This document shows positions 38,884 to 47,899 of a stretch of DNA of 64,000 nt, piece after piece; the stretch's first letter is position 1, and each line of letters begins with the position of its first letter. The translations under genes and the position numbers were made by a program. The notes below the pieces were generated by a model. The model made no database searches. It saw nothing but the letters and a program-made list of their open reading frames with translations, and had not been told where the DNA came from. Source of the stretch: Bog-473 sp963782415 (GTDB lineage Bacteria; Actinomycetota; Acidimicrobiia; Acidimicrobiales; RAAP-2); the NCBI GenBank assembly GCA_963782415.1, contig CAWAJT010000003.1, positions 43,378 through 107,377 of the forward strand, written 5' to 3'.

Positions 38884-39312
38884 ATGGCTCCGAAAGCAAA
38901 AACTCCGGCTCCTCGCAAGCCCATGAGCAGCGGCCACAAGGCAGCGCTGGCTCGAGGGCGTGCCGAGAGTGCAACCGTTCGCCACTATCTCGAAGCACTC
39001 GAGACGTCCAAGCCCAAGCGCGGCCGCAAGCGCACGCCGGCCTCCATCGACCGCCGGCTGGGCGCCATCGACTCGCAGCTGGCCGGGGCCGACGCCCTCA
39101 CCCGGCTCCACCTGCTGCAAGAGCAGAAGGACCTGCTCGACGAGCGCTCCCGGGTCGACGGGGTCAAGGACCTCTCCGCCCTGGAGAAGCAGTTCATCAA
39201 AGTGGCCAAGGCCTATGGCGAGCGCAAGGGCATTACGTACGGGACCTGGCGTGCCGCCGGGGTGAGTGCCGCCGTGCTCCAGAAGGCCGAGATCTCCCGG
39301 GCCCGGACCTGA
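38884..39312 (+). CDS. Conserved basic actinobacterial protein of unknown function
   Basis: A 142-residue protein and the only plus-strand gene inside the purine cluster. A Lys/Ala/Pro-rich tail (MAPKAKTPAPRKPMSSGHK) is followed by GRAESATVRHYLEAL, KPKRGRKRTPASIDRRLGAIDSQL, a helical segment rich in Leu, Glu and Arg, and a compact end (KAYGERKGITYGTWRAAGVSAAVL). The basic tail and helical core suggest a nucleic-acid-associated protein; that is inference. It converges with purQ. Confidence 0.7.
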   Translation: MAPKAKTPAPRKPMSSGHKAALARGRAESATVRHYLEALETSKPKRGRKRTPASIDRRLGAIDSQLAGADALTRLHLLQEQKDLLDERSRVDGVKDLSALEKQFIKVAKAYGERKGITYGTWRAAGVSAAVLQKAEISRART

Positions 39313-39342
39313 GCCGCCCGCCGTCGCCGTCGCCGTCGCCGC

Positions 39343-40026
39343 TCAGGCCGCAGCAGCGCGGGCCGAAGCGGCCTGCACGAGTGAGCGCAACAGCACGAGC
39401 CCGTCCTCGGAGCCGAGCAGCATGGAGCTGGCCCGCTCGGGGTGGGGCATGAGCCCGACCACGTTGCCGGCCTCGTTGGCGATGCCGGCGATGCCGTGGC
39501 GCGAACCATTCGGGTTGTCGGCATAGCGCAGCACTATGCGGTCCTCGTCGTGAAGGCGACGCAGCGTCTCGTCGTCGCAGGTGTAGTTCCCCGAGAAGTG
39601 GTTGATCGGCATGACGAGCTCGTCGCCGACACGCGCACCCGCCGTCAACGGCGACGCGGTGGACGTGACGATCAGGCGTGCCGGTTGGCACAAGAACCGC
39701 AGCCGGCCGTTCTTCTGCAGCGCGCCCGGCAGCAGGCCCGCCTCGGTCAGCACCTGGAAGCCGTTGCAGATGCCGACGACCGGCCCGCCGGCGCGGGCGA
39801 AGTCCTGCACGGCCTCCATGATCGGCGAGAAGCGCGCCAGCGCACCCGGGCGCAGGTAGTCGCCGTGGGCGAACCCGCCCGGCAGCACGACGGCGTCGAC
39901 CGAGCCGAGCTGGGTGTCACCGTGCCAGAGCAGCAGGCCCTCGCCCCCGGCAGCCTCGGCACCCTGCACCACGTCGAATTCGCAGTTGGTGCCGGGGAAG
40001 ACGACGACGCCGATACGGGCGGCCAC
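39343..40026 (-). CDS. purQ: Phosphoribosylformylglycinamidine synthase, glutaminase subunit
   Basis: A 227-residue class I glutamine amidotransferase that supplies ammonia to PurL. FPGTNCEFDV, the nucleophile Cys in GICNGFQVL and the His/Glu pair in MPHPERAS are present. It begins one base after the purS stop, consistent with translational coupling. Confidence 0.96.
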   Translation of the reverse strand: MAARIGVVVFPGTNCEFDVVQGAEAAGGEGLLLWHGDTQLGSVDAVVLPGGFAHGDYLRPGALARFSPIMEAVQDFARAGGPVVGICNGFQVLTEAGLLPGALQKNGRLRFLCQPARLIVTSTASPLTAGARVGDELVMPINHFSGNYTCDDETLRRLHDEDRIVLRYADNPNGSRHGIAGIANEAGNVVGLMPHPERASSMLLGSEDGLVLLRSLVQAASARAAAA

Positions 40027-40278
40027 TCAGATCGCCTTGAGCTCGAGGTTGCTCTGCTCAATCACCGGATTCGCCAGCAGCCGCTCGGCCAGCTCGGTGG
40101 CCGTGGTACGTGCCGCGCCCTCGTCGACGGCCTCGACCTCGAAGCTGAAGGACCGGCCGGCCCGGACGTGGGCCACGCCGTCGAATCCCAACGCAGGGAG
40201 TGCCCGTTCAATGGTCGCCCCCTCGGGGTCGGCGATGCCCGGTCGCAACTGCACCTCGACGCGCGCCTGGAACCTCAT
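40027..40278 (-). CDS. purS: Phosphoribosylformylglycinamidine synthase, PurS subunit
   Basis: An 83-residue small subunit linking PurQ and PurL. The pattern VEVQLRPGIADPEGATIERALPALGF and a C-terminal AERLLANPVIEQ match PurS. The ATG overlaps the purC stop (ATGA), and the stop abuts the purQ start. Confidence 0.95.
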   Translation of the reverse strand: MRFQARVEVQLRPGIADPEGATIERALPALGFDGVAHVRAGRSFSFEVEAVDEGAARTTATELAERLLANPVIEQSNLELKAI

Positions 40279-41183
40279 GTCGTCGCACCGTACCAGTCGC
40301 TCAGCGAGCGCCCGGTGACGCGCTCGTAGGCCGCGACGTAGCGCGCCGACAGGGCCGACGTGACCTCCGCCGGCAGCGGCGGCGGGGGCGGCGTGCGGTC
40401 CCAGTCCTGCGCCGCCAGCCAGTCGCGCAGGGGTTGCTTGTCGAAAGCGGGCGGCGTCTCGCCCGGCACCACCAGCTCGGCCGGCCACAGCCGCGACGAG
40501 TCGGGTGTGCACACCTCGTCGCACAGGCAGAGCACCCCGTCGACGAAGCCGAGCTCGAACTTGGTGTCGGCGAGGATGAAGCCAGCCTCGGCGCAGCGCG
40601 CCGCGGCGCGCCGGTAGAGCGCGAGCGAGATGTCGCGGGCCTCGGCGGCCACCTCGGCGCCGACGAGGTCCACCGCGGCGGCGAAGTCGATGTTGAGGTC
40701 GTGCCCCTCGGTTGCCTTGGTGGACGGGGTGAAGAGCGGCTCGTCGAGCTGGCTGGCCAGCTGCAGCCCGGCCGGCATGGCGGTGCCATGCACCGTGCCG
40801 GCGCGGGCGTACTCGTCGTAGGCCTGGCCGGCGAGGTAGCCCCGCACAATGCATTCGAGCGCCAGCATGTCGGCCCGTCGTACCAGCACGGCGCGACCGG
40901 CCCAGTCCGCCGGCAGGGTGGCGCCGTCCAACTGGCCGGCCAGCGCATCGGCCATGGCCGCCGGATCCGCCGTGATCTGCGAGCCCGGCACGATGTCGGC
41001 CACCTGGTCGCACCAGAAGCTCGTCATGGCTGTGAGCACGCGGCCTTTGTTGACGATCGGCTCGGCCATGATCACGTCGAAGGCGCTGACGCGGTCCGAG
41101 GCCACCAAGACGAGACGCCCCGCGCCGGCGTCGTAGAGCTCGCGCACCTTGCCCGAGTGGATACGCGGCAGATCGACCGTCAT
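40275..41183 (-). CDS. purC: SAICAR synthase
   Basis: A 302-residue ligase joining CAIR and aspartate with ATP. Motifs include HSGKVRELYDAG, LVASDRVSAFDVIM, PNKG-like PIVNKGRVLT, ALECIVRGYLAG, and LADTKFELGF with EVCTPDSSRLW. Residues are close to the long-type bacterial and yeast enzyme. The start lies 10 bases after the purB stop, and the stop overlaps purS. Confidence 0.96.
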   Translation of the reverse strand: MTVDLPRIHSGKVRELYDAGAGRLVLVASDRVSAFDVIMAEPIVNKGRVLTAMTSFWCDQVADIVPGSQITADPAAMADALAGQLDGATLPADWAGRAVLVRRADMLALECIVRGYLAGQAYDEYARAGTVHGTAMPAGLQLASQLDEPLFTPSTKATEGHDLNIDFAAAVDLVGAEVAAEARDISLALYRRAAARCAEAGFILADTKFELGFVDGVLCLCDEVCTPDSSRLWPAELVVPGETPPAFDKQPLRDWLAAQDWDRTPPPPPLPAEVTSALSARYVAAYERVTGRSLSDWYGATT

Positions 41184-41193
41184 GGGCCGGGCG

Positions 41194-42499
41194 TCACAGC
41201 GCAGCGAGCGCGTCGGCGAAGCGATCGACGTGGCGCAGGGTGCGAGTGAGGTCGAAGGCAGCGTTGAGCTGGGTCTCGTCGAGCGTGACCTCGGGGTCGT
41301 CCTCGAGGACGGCGCGCAGCGGGGTCCGCTCGTCCCAGGCTCGGCGGGCGTCGCGCTGGACGATCCGGTACGCCTCGTCGCGGCGTCAGACCACCCGAGA
41401 CGAGCGCCAGCAGGACCGACTGCGAGAACACGAGACCCAGCGTGCCCTCGGTGAGGTTCTGCAGGGCGCGCTCGGGGTGCACCACCAGGCCGGCGGCCAG
41501 GCCCGTGGCCTTGCGCAGCATGTAGCAGGCCAGCATGGAGGCGTCGGGCAGGGCGACCCGCTCCACCGAGCTGTGCGAGATGTCGCGCTCGTGCCACAGC
41601 GCCACGTCCTCGAGCGCGGCGCCCAGGTAGCCGCGCTGCAGGCGGGCCAGACCGCAGAGGCGCTCCGAAAGGATCGGGTTGCGCTTGTGCGGCATGGCCG
41701 AGCTGCCCTTCTGACCCTTGCCGAAGGGCTCCTCCGCCTCACCGAGCTCGCTGCGTGCCAGGTGGCGCACCTCGGTGCACATCAGCTCAATGGTCGAACC
41801 GATGGCCGCGCACGCGTAGAAGTACTCGGCATGGCGGTCCCGGGCGATGACCTGGGTGGCCGGCACCGGAGTCAGGCCGAGGGCGGCACAGACGCTCGCC
41901 TCCACCGCAGGATCGATGTTCGAGTACGTCCCCACGGCGCCGGAGAGCTTGCCCACGGCGATGCCGTCGCGTGCGGCCCGCAGGCGGCGGCGGTCGCGGT
42001 CGGCCTGCAGGGCCCAGAGGGCGAACTTGGCACCGAAGGTGGTCGGCTCGGCGTGCATGCCGTGGGTGCGACCGGTGACCGGCACCTGCAGGAGCTCGAG
42101 GGCGCGCACCTTGAGCGTGTCGACGAAGGCGTCGAGGTCGGCCAGCAGCAGATCGGCCGCCCGGGTCAGTGTGGCGCACAACGCGGTGTCCACCACGTCG
42201 GATGACGTCAGGCCGTAGTGGATGTGCGACCCGGCCGGCGCGCCGATGCGCTCCTGCACCACGTCCACGAAGGCGGCCACGTCGTGATCCGTGACCTTCT
42301 CACGCTCGAGCACGTCGCGCACGAACACGTCGTCGACCGTCGGGGCCTTGGCGCGGCAGGTCGCCGCGTCCTCTCGCGGCACGACGCCGATGGCGGCCTG
42401 CGCCTCGGTCGCCAGCAGCTCGACCTCCAGCCAGAGCGAGAAGCGCGCCGTGTCGCTGAAGAGCGCGGCCATGTCCGCCGGCGCGTAGCGCGGGATCAT
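41194..42499 (-). CDS. purB: Adenylosuccinate lyase, frameshift near the C-terminus
   Basis: Catalyses two fumarate-releasing steps of purine synthesis. IPRYAPADMAALFSD starts the protein; HYGLTSSDVVDTAL, TGRTHGMHAEPTTFG and the signature GSSAMPHKRNPI are intact. After LALVSGGLT (near 41383) the frame shifts by one extra base; the expected continuation RDEAYRIVQRDARRAWDERTPL to DRFADALAAL is present in another frame and stops at 41194, just before purC. About 63 C-terminal residues are affected. Its ATG overlaps the purD stop (ATGA). Confidence 0.9.
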
Positions 42500-43785
42500 C
42501 GTGCACCACCGTCCGCGCCGACCGCTGACCGCGAGACCAACGCCGCGATGTCGTGACGCATCTGCATGCCCTCCCAGTCGATCGGCGCCGTGGCGGCATA
42601 GGCCCGTTCGCGGGCCAGGCCCAACGTGGAGGCCACCGCGGTGACGCCCAGGACGCGACCGCCCGCCGTGTGGAACGGGCCCGTCGGGCTGTGGCGCCGG
42701 GTGCCGGCATGGAAGACGGTCACGCCGTCGACGGGCGCCACGGACTGGCCCTCGCTGTTCAGCCCCTCAATGGTGTCGCCCGTCCGGGGGTGCTCGGGGT
42801 AGCCCTGCGAGGCCAACACGACGCAGACCGCCGAGGAATCGGAGAAGACCGGCGGCGGCGCTGCCGTGAGATCGCCGTTCGCCGCCGCGAGGAACAGGCT
42901 GGCGGCGTCTCCGGTCAGGAGCGGGAGCACCACCTGGGTCTCGGGGTCGCCGAAACGCACGTTGTACTCAATGACCCTGGGACCGTCGTCGGTCAGCATC
43001 AGTCCGGCGTAGAGCACGCCGCGGTAGTCGATGCCGCGGCGGCGGAGTTCTTCGACCAGCGGCAGCACCGCCGCGTCCATCATGGCGTCGACCGCGCCGG
43101 CGTCGACGTGGGGCATCGGCGCGTAGGCACCCATGCCTCCGGTGTTGGGGCCGACGTCGCCGTCGCCGATGCGCTTGAAGTCCTGAGCCGGGAGCAGCGG
43201 CACGGCGCGGGTGCCGTCGCAGAGCACGAGCAGCGAGCACTCCTCGCCCACCAGCCCCTCTTCGATGACGATGGTGCGCCCGGCGTCACCGAAGGACGAG
43301 CCCGACAGCTTCGCTTTGACGTCGGCGCGCGCCTCGTCCAGGTTCTGCGTCACGAGCACACCCTTGCCCGCGGCGAGCCCGTCGGTCTTGATCACCCACG
43401 GGCCGTCGAAGGTCTCGAGATAGTTGAGCGCGCCGGCCGACTCAAGGTTGTCGAAGGCGGCGAAGCGAGCCGTCGGGACGCCGGCCGCCTGCAGCACCTC
43501 TTTCATGAAGGCCTTGGAGCCCTCGAGCAGGGCGCCGTCCGCGCCCGGCCCGAGCACGGCGCGTTGCTGGGCCCGCAGCGTGTCGGCCAGGCCGTCCACC
43601 AACGGGGCCTCGGGGCCGATGACGTAGAGGTCGGCGTCGATCTCGTGGATCGGCTGGTCGTCGACAACCGTGATGGGCGCCGCCATGCCCGGATTGCCCG
43701 GCGTCACCACGACGTCGGCCGTGCGCGCCAGCACGTGGGCGAGCGCGTGTTCGCGGCCGCCGCTGCCGTAAATGCAGACCCTCAC
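42496..43785 (-). CDS. purD: Phosphoribosylamine-glycine ligase
   Basis: A 429-residue ATP-grasp enzyme that makes GAR. GSGGREHALAHVL is the N-terminal motif, followed by GPEAPLVDGLAD, the ATP-grasp segment VIKTDGLAAGKGV, and the signature NVRFGDPETQVVLPLL. GTG 43785 overlaps the purA stop (GTGA), and the stop overlaps the purB start, so translation is coupled on both sides. Confidence 0.96.
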   Translation of the reverse strand: MRVCIYGSGGREHALAHVLARTADVVVTPGNPGMAAPITVVDDQPIHEIDADLYVIGPEAPLVDGLADTLRAQQRAVLGPGADGALLEGSKAFMKEVLQAAGVPTARFAAFDNLESAGALNYLETFDGPWVIKTDGLAAGKGVLVTQNLDEARADVKAKLSGSSFGDAGRTIVIEEGLVGEECSLLVLCDGTRAVPLLPAQDFKRIGDGDVGPNTGGMGAYAPMPHVDAGAVDAMMDAAVLPLVEELRRRGIDYRGVLYAGLMLTDDGPRVIEYNVRFGDPETQVVLPLLTGDAASLFLAAANGDLTAAPPPVFSDSSAVCVVLASQGYPEHPRTGDTIEGLNSEGQSVAPVDGVTVFHAGTRRHSPTGPFHTAGGRVLGVTAVASTLGLARERAYAATAPIDWEGMQMRHDIAALVSRSAVGADGGAR

Positions 43786-45065
43786 GCCGTGGCGAAGGAC
43801 ACGGTCTGCTCGCGACCCGGTCCTACCCCGACGAGCCGGACGGGCACGCCGATCTGCTCGGAGAGGAAGGCCACGTAGTCGCGCGCGGCGGCGGGCATGT
43901 CGTCGGGCGCTGTCGCCGCGCTGAGATCGGTCCGCCACCCCGGGAGCTCTTCGTAGATCGGCTTCGCCTTGTGGAACGTCGACTGGTGGTATGGCAGGTG
44001 GGTGTAGCGGATGCCGTCGGCCTCGTAGGCGACACACACCTTGACCGACTCGAAGGTATCGAGCACGTCGAGCTTGGTCAGCGCCACTTCCGTCATGGAG
44101 TTGAGCCGGACGGCCTGGCGCAGCATGACGGCGTCGAACCAGCCGCAGCGGCGCTTCCGCCCGGTGTTCGTGCCGAACTCATGGCCGCGCTCGACCAGCA
44201 GCTCACCGATGTCGTTCTCCTGCTCGGTCGGGAAGGGCCCGGCGCCGACACGAGTGACGTACGCCTTGGCGATGCCGACCACGCGCTCGATGTCACGCGG
44301 CCCGAGCCCCGAGCCCGTGCAGGCCCCGCCGGCCACGGGATTGGACGAGGTGACGAAGGGATACGTCCCGTGGTCGAGGTCGAGGAACGTCGCCTGTGCC
44401 CCTTCCAAGAGAACCTGGCGCCCGTGGTCCATGGCGTCGTGCACCATCCCGACGGTGTCGCCCACCATGGGCTCAATACGGGGCGCGTACTCCCCCAGAT
44501 AGCGATCGGCGATGTCCCCGGCGTCGAGCGGCAGGCGGTTGTAGACCTTGGCCAGGATGGCGTTCTTCTCTTTCAAGACGACGTCGAGCTTCTGGCGGAA
44601 GATCTTTGGGTCGAAGAGATCCTGGACCCGCAGCCCGACGCGGGTGGCCTTGTCGGCGTAGGCCGGGCCGATGCCGCGCTTGGTCGTCCCCAGCGCGTTC
44701 TTGCCCAAGAAGCGCTCGGTCACCCGGTCCAGCTCCTGGTGGTACGGCATGATCAGGTGGGCGTTGCCGCTGACGACCAGCCGCGTGGTGTCGATGCCCT
44801 TGGCCATGAGGCCGTCCAGCTCGTCGAGGAGGACGCCGGGGTCGACGACGACACCGTTGCCGATGATGGGCGTGATGTGGTCGTAGAGGATGCCGCTCGG
44901 CACCAGCTGGAGGGCGAAGGACTCGCCATTGACCACAATCCGGTGGCCGGCATTGTGGCCGCCTTGGTAGCGGACCACCAGGTCCACGTCGCGCGCGAGG
45001 AGATCGGTCAGCTTGCCCTTCCCCTCGTCGCCCCATTGAGTCCCGACCACAACGGTTGCGGGCAC
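43782..45065 (-). CDS. purA: Adenylosuccinate synthetase
   Basis: A 427-residue GTP-dependent enzyme converting IMP and aspartate to adenylosuccinate. The GTP loop VGTQWGDEGKGK starts the protein, and GGHNAGH, GTTKRGIGPAYADKA, LLEGAQATFLDLDHGTYPFVTSSN and the TGRKRRCGWFD segment follow. GTG 45065 is preceded by GGAGAGG. It is the first gene of the purA-purD-purB-purC-purS-purQ run. Starting such an operon with purA is not the Bacillus order. Confidence 0.96.
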   Translation of the reverse strand: MPATVVVGTQWGDEGKGKLTDLLARDVDLVVRYQGGHNAGHRIVVNGESFALQLVPSGILYDHITPIIGNGVVVDPGVLLDELDGLMAKGIDTTRLVVSGNAHLIMPYHQELDRVTERFLGKNALGTTKRGIGPAYADKATRVGLRVQDLFDPKIFRQKLDVVLKEKNAILAKVYNRLPLDAGDIADRYLGEYAPRIEPMVGDTVGMVHDAMDHGRQVLLEGAQATFLDLDHGTYPFVTSSNPVAGGACTGSGLGPRDIERVVGIAKAYVTRVGAGPFPTEQENDIGELLVERGHEFGTNTGRKRRCGWFDAVMLRQAVRLNSMTEVALTKLDVLDTFESVKVCVAYEADGIRYTHLPYHQSTFHKAKPIYEELPGWRTDLSAATAPDDMPAAARDYVAFLSEQIGVPVRLVGVGPGREQTVSFATA

Positions 45066-45103
45066 ACGCCTCTCCGTTCGCTCTGTCGCTCGGATTACGC
45101 ACC

Positions 45104-45109
45104 AGTGTA
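45104..45109 (-). promoter_or_regulatory. Putative -10 element of the purA operon
   Basis: TACACT on the minus strand, about 39 bases before the purA GTG; the same hexamer serves as the proposed dnaK -10. No convincing -35 lies at 17 bases. Confidence 0.35.
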
Positions 45110-45242
45110 CCCCTCGGCGAAATAGGGGTCCGAATCTGCAGTGTTTCCGCCTGCGGGCTCCGGGTAGGGACCGCGATGAGCTAAGGGGACGAACATCCGG
45201 ATCGCCCGGGGACGGCCCGCGGGGCTCCAGGGAGGTTCTGGC

Positions 45243-45812
45243 GTGGCGAACGAACTGCAGGGTGTGCGGGTTGCCTTCCTGGTGGCCAATGAGGGCATTG
45301 AACAGATCGAGCTCCTGCGACCCTGGCGGGCCGTCGTCGACGCCGGTGGGGACGCCGAGCTGGTGGCGCCGCGTTCGGGCATGGTCGAGACGATGCGCCA
45401 CCTCGATCGGGCGGACCGGTTCCCGGTGGACCAGATCACCGAGCGGGCCGACGCCGCCGACTACGACGCCGTGGTACTCCCCGGAGGTGTGGCCAACCCC
45501 GACCGTCTCCGGACGGACGGCGCGGCCGTCGATTTCTTGATGGCCATCTTCGAGGCGGGCAAGCCGGTGGCGGCTATCTGTCACGGGCCGTGGACCCTCA
45601 TCGAAGGGGATCTGGTAGCCGGGCGCACGCTGACCTCGTGGCCCAGCCTGCAGACCGATCTGCGCAACGCCGGCGCCTACTGGGTCGACCGTGAAGTCGT
45701 GGTGTGCCGGTTAGGGATCAACACGCTGATCACCAGCCGCCGGCCCGACGACCTCGACGCCTTCTGCCGCGAGTTCGTCGCGGAGTGCGCGCCAGCGGGC
45801 CTTCTCGTCTGA
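45243..45812 (+). CDS. DJ-1/PfpI family protein
   Basis: A 189-residue type-1 glutamine-amidotransferase-like protein. The nucleophile Cys is in PVAAICHGPWTLIEG, and VVLPGGVANPD carries the second motif. Family members act as protease-like, glyoxalase or deglycase stress proteins. GTG 45243 follows GGGAGG by 7 bases. It is divergent from purA and convergent with the G1 peptidase. Confidence 0.9.
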   Translation: MANELQGVRVAFLVANEGIEQIELLRPWRAVVDAGGDAELVAPRSGMVETMRHLDRADRFPVDQITERADAADYDAVVLPGGVANPDRLRTDGAAVDFLMAIFEAGKPVAAICHGPWTLIEGDLVAGRTLTSWPSLQTDLRNAGAYWVDREVVVCRLGINTLITSRRPDDLDAFCREFVAECAPAGLLV

Positions 45813-46096
45813 CGAATCTTCATCGTCGCGTCTTCGTTCTCGTCTTTCTGGCTGACCCTCACCGTAATGCCAGGGCGATCTCGCTGGCGTTCCGGACACC
45901 GAGACGACGGGGTCCGGTCCGGAGCGGAGGCACGTCAACCGGAGCCGTGGCACGTCAAATGGGGAACCCGGTGCAGCGTGGGACATCGCTGGCTGACGAA
46001 GGTGACCGAGCGACGGTGCTGACCTTCTCACCGCGTGAGGGGTCGTCGTGCCGGCGCAATCGCAGCGCGCCGGCTACCCGACGGTCGAATCCCGCC

Positions 46097-47710
46097 CTAG
46101 AACCCCGTGGCGGCGATGATCGACCCGTTCAGGTGGGTCCCGGCCATGCCGCCGTCGTTGGGCGCGTCACCAAAGTTGAAGACGGCGCCGAGTGCCGAAG
46201 AGACCCAGTAGCCTCCGCCGTCCGACGTGCTGAAGACCGACGATGCCGCGTCGAACCCGACGAAGTTCGATGCCGCCGGGGAGCCGTAGCTGCCGGCGTC
46301 GCCGTAGGGCAGGACCTGGCCGTTGCCGAGTAGGACCCAGTAGCCGCCCCCGTCGGGCGTGGCCACGGCCGAGGTGACAGGGCCGTGGCCGGGTGCTCCG
46401 AAGTACGGCGCATCGCCGAAGGTGTAGATGTTCCCGGTCGAGGTGACCAACCAGTAGCCGTTGCCGCTGGCGTCGGGCATGACGGCGACCGCGGCGCCCG
46501 AACAGCCGCCGATGCCGGGGCACGACCCAGCGAAGTGGGCGTCGCCGAAGGCGAAGACGCCGCCGTCGGACGCCACCATGAAGTAGCCGTTGTCGTCGTT
46601 GGACGGCACCATGCCCACAATGGGCGCGTCGAGACTGTGCGGTTGGCCCGATCCCGCCGGATGGAGCCCGAGACCGGGTATCGACCCGTAGAACTGCGTG
46701 TCTCCGTAGCTGAAGACACCGCCATCGGAGGCGTCGAGCCAGTAGCCGCCACGGTCGAATGTCGGCACGATCCCTACGACTGGCCGCTGGAGCGTGAGAC
46801 TGCCCGTCGACCCGTAGAACTGAGCCGCCCCGAACGTGAAGATGCCGCCGTCAGAGCCGACGAGCCAATAGCCGTGCGGCGGTGTGACATAGCTGATGGT
46901 GAACGAGTTGTTCGAGATGGCGCCCGTCGTGGCGATGGGCGTTCCCTCGGCGTCGACCATGTCCGTGGTGTCGTAGGACGTGGTGGCGGGGATCGTCGTG
47001 GTGCTGCTCATGTTGGTGAAGGTCGCCGCGCCGAAGTTGGCCAGGGTGGGCTGGGGCGGGTTGACCGCCGTCGGGAGCTCCTCGATCCACTCGGCCGAGT
47101 CGCCTGGACCGTTGTAGGGCAGATTGTTTTCCGGCCAGGACTGCCCGGTGCTGAGGTCGCTGATGGTGAGGTCCCACCTGCTGCCGGCGACTTGGTGGAT
47201 GGAGGCCGACATCTGGTTGCCGGGCGAGACGTAGCCGAGGTCCACCGGCGGCGAGGGGTAGAGCTCGTACCAGGCGTAGTACAAGGTGGCGCCGTTCTGC
47301 GTCTCCTGCGCCGTGCCGGTCTGGATGATGGAGTTGGGAGACGTGCCGGCGCCGTCGATACCAATCCACGTGGCAGAGGCGCCGAGATACTGCGTGGCCA
47401 CCACCGAGGGAACGGTCCAGTTCCCCGCGACGCGGTTGAAGTTGGACCCGTTGGCACCCGCGATCTGTCCCGCCCAGTTGGTCGATTCGTCCACGTTCGC
47501 CATCCCGGGCAGGTGCGGCTGTGACGGCGACACGAAGTGTGCCGGGTTCGATTGCAGCGCAGCCGCCGGAGTGGTCCCGTCACCGTGCGCGACCTGCGCA
47601 CCGGCCGCCGGAACGCTCGTCGCGGCGGCCACACCCAGGCCAGCCACCAGCGACGCGCCGAGCACCGATGCTGCCCCCAGCCCCACCCACCGTCGAAGCA
47701 ACCGTGTCAC
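46097..47710 (-). CDS. Secreted G1-type glutamic peptidase with six C-terminal repeats
   Basis: About 537 residues. A signal peptide (LLRRWVGLGAASVLGASLVAGLGVAAA) leads into an eqolisin-like domain: NWAGQIA, VAGNWTVPSV, ASATWIGIDG, YYAWYELYP and AEWIEELPT, whose first Glu would be the catalytic residue. From residue about 285, six units begin GYWLVGSDGGIFTFG, the same repeat type as the 770-residue protein at 29775. GTG 47710 is chosen for the signal peptide and an upstream GGGAG. It probably digests protein outside the cell at acid pH, with the repeats as a binding or anchoring domain. Confidence 0.82.
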   Translation of the reverse strand: MTRLLRRWVGLGAASVLGASLVAGLGVAAATSVPAAGAQVAHGDGTTPAAALQSNPAHFVSPSQPHLPGMANVDESTNWAGQIAGANGSNFNRVAGNWTVPSVVATQYLGASATWIGIDGAGTSPNSIIQTGTAQETQNGATLYYAWYELYPSPPVDLGYVSPGNQMSASIHQVAGSRWDLTISDLSTGQSWPENNLPYNGPGDSAEWIEELPTAVNPPQPTLANFGAATFTNMSSTTTIPATTSYDTTDMVDAEGTPIATTGAISNNSFTISYVTPPHGYWLVGSDGGIFTFGAAQFYGSTGSLTLQRPVVGIVPTFDRGGYWLDASDGGVFSYGDTQFYGSIPGLGLHPAGSGQPHSLDAPIVGMVPSNDDNGYFMVASDGGVFAFGDAHFAGSCPGIGGCSGAAVAVMPDASGNGYWLVTSTGNIYTFGDAPYFGAPGHGPVTSAVATPDGGGYWVLLGNGQVLPYGDAGSYGSPAASNFVGFDAASSVFSTSDGGGYWVSSALGAVFNFGDAPNDGGMAGTHLNGSIIAATGF

Positions 47711-47899
47711 GTCGCGCGTGCTCCCGTCCCCTGGCGTCAGCGGGACCGCGGAGAGGTCCCGTATGCGTGCCCAGAGGTTAGTAGTGCCTGCAAGACGTAC
47801 CGGGACAAACGGCATCGCCGTTGTCGAAGCGTTGCCTCTCGTGCGCAGTGCAACGGCAAATGTGCTGGCCCACCGCCGCACCGGGCACACCAGCGCGAG

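Noticed and set aside
39320..39342. Short GCCGTC repeats after the basic-protein gene
   Set aside because: Only about four short units in a convergent gap; too brief to call a functional repeat.
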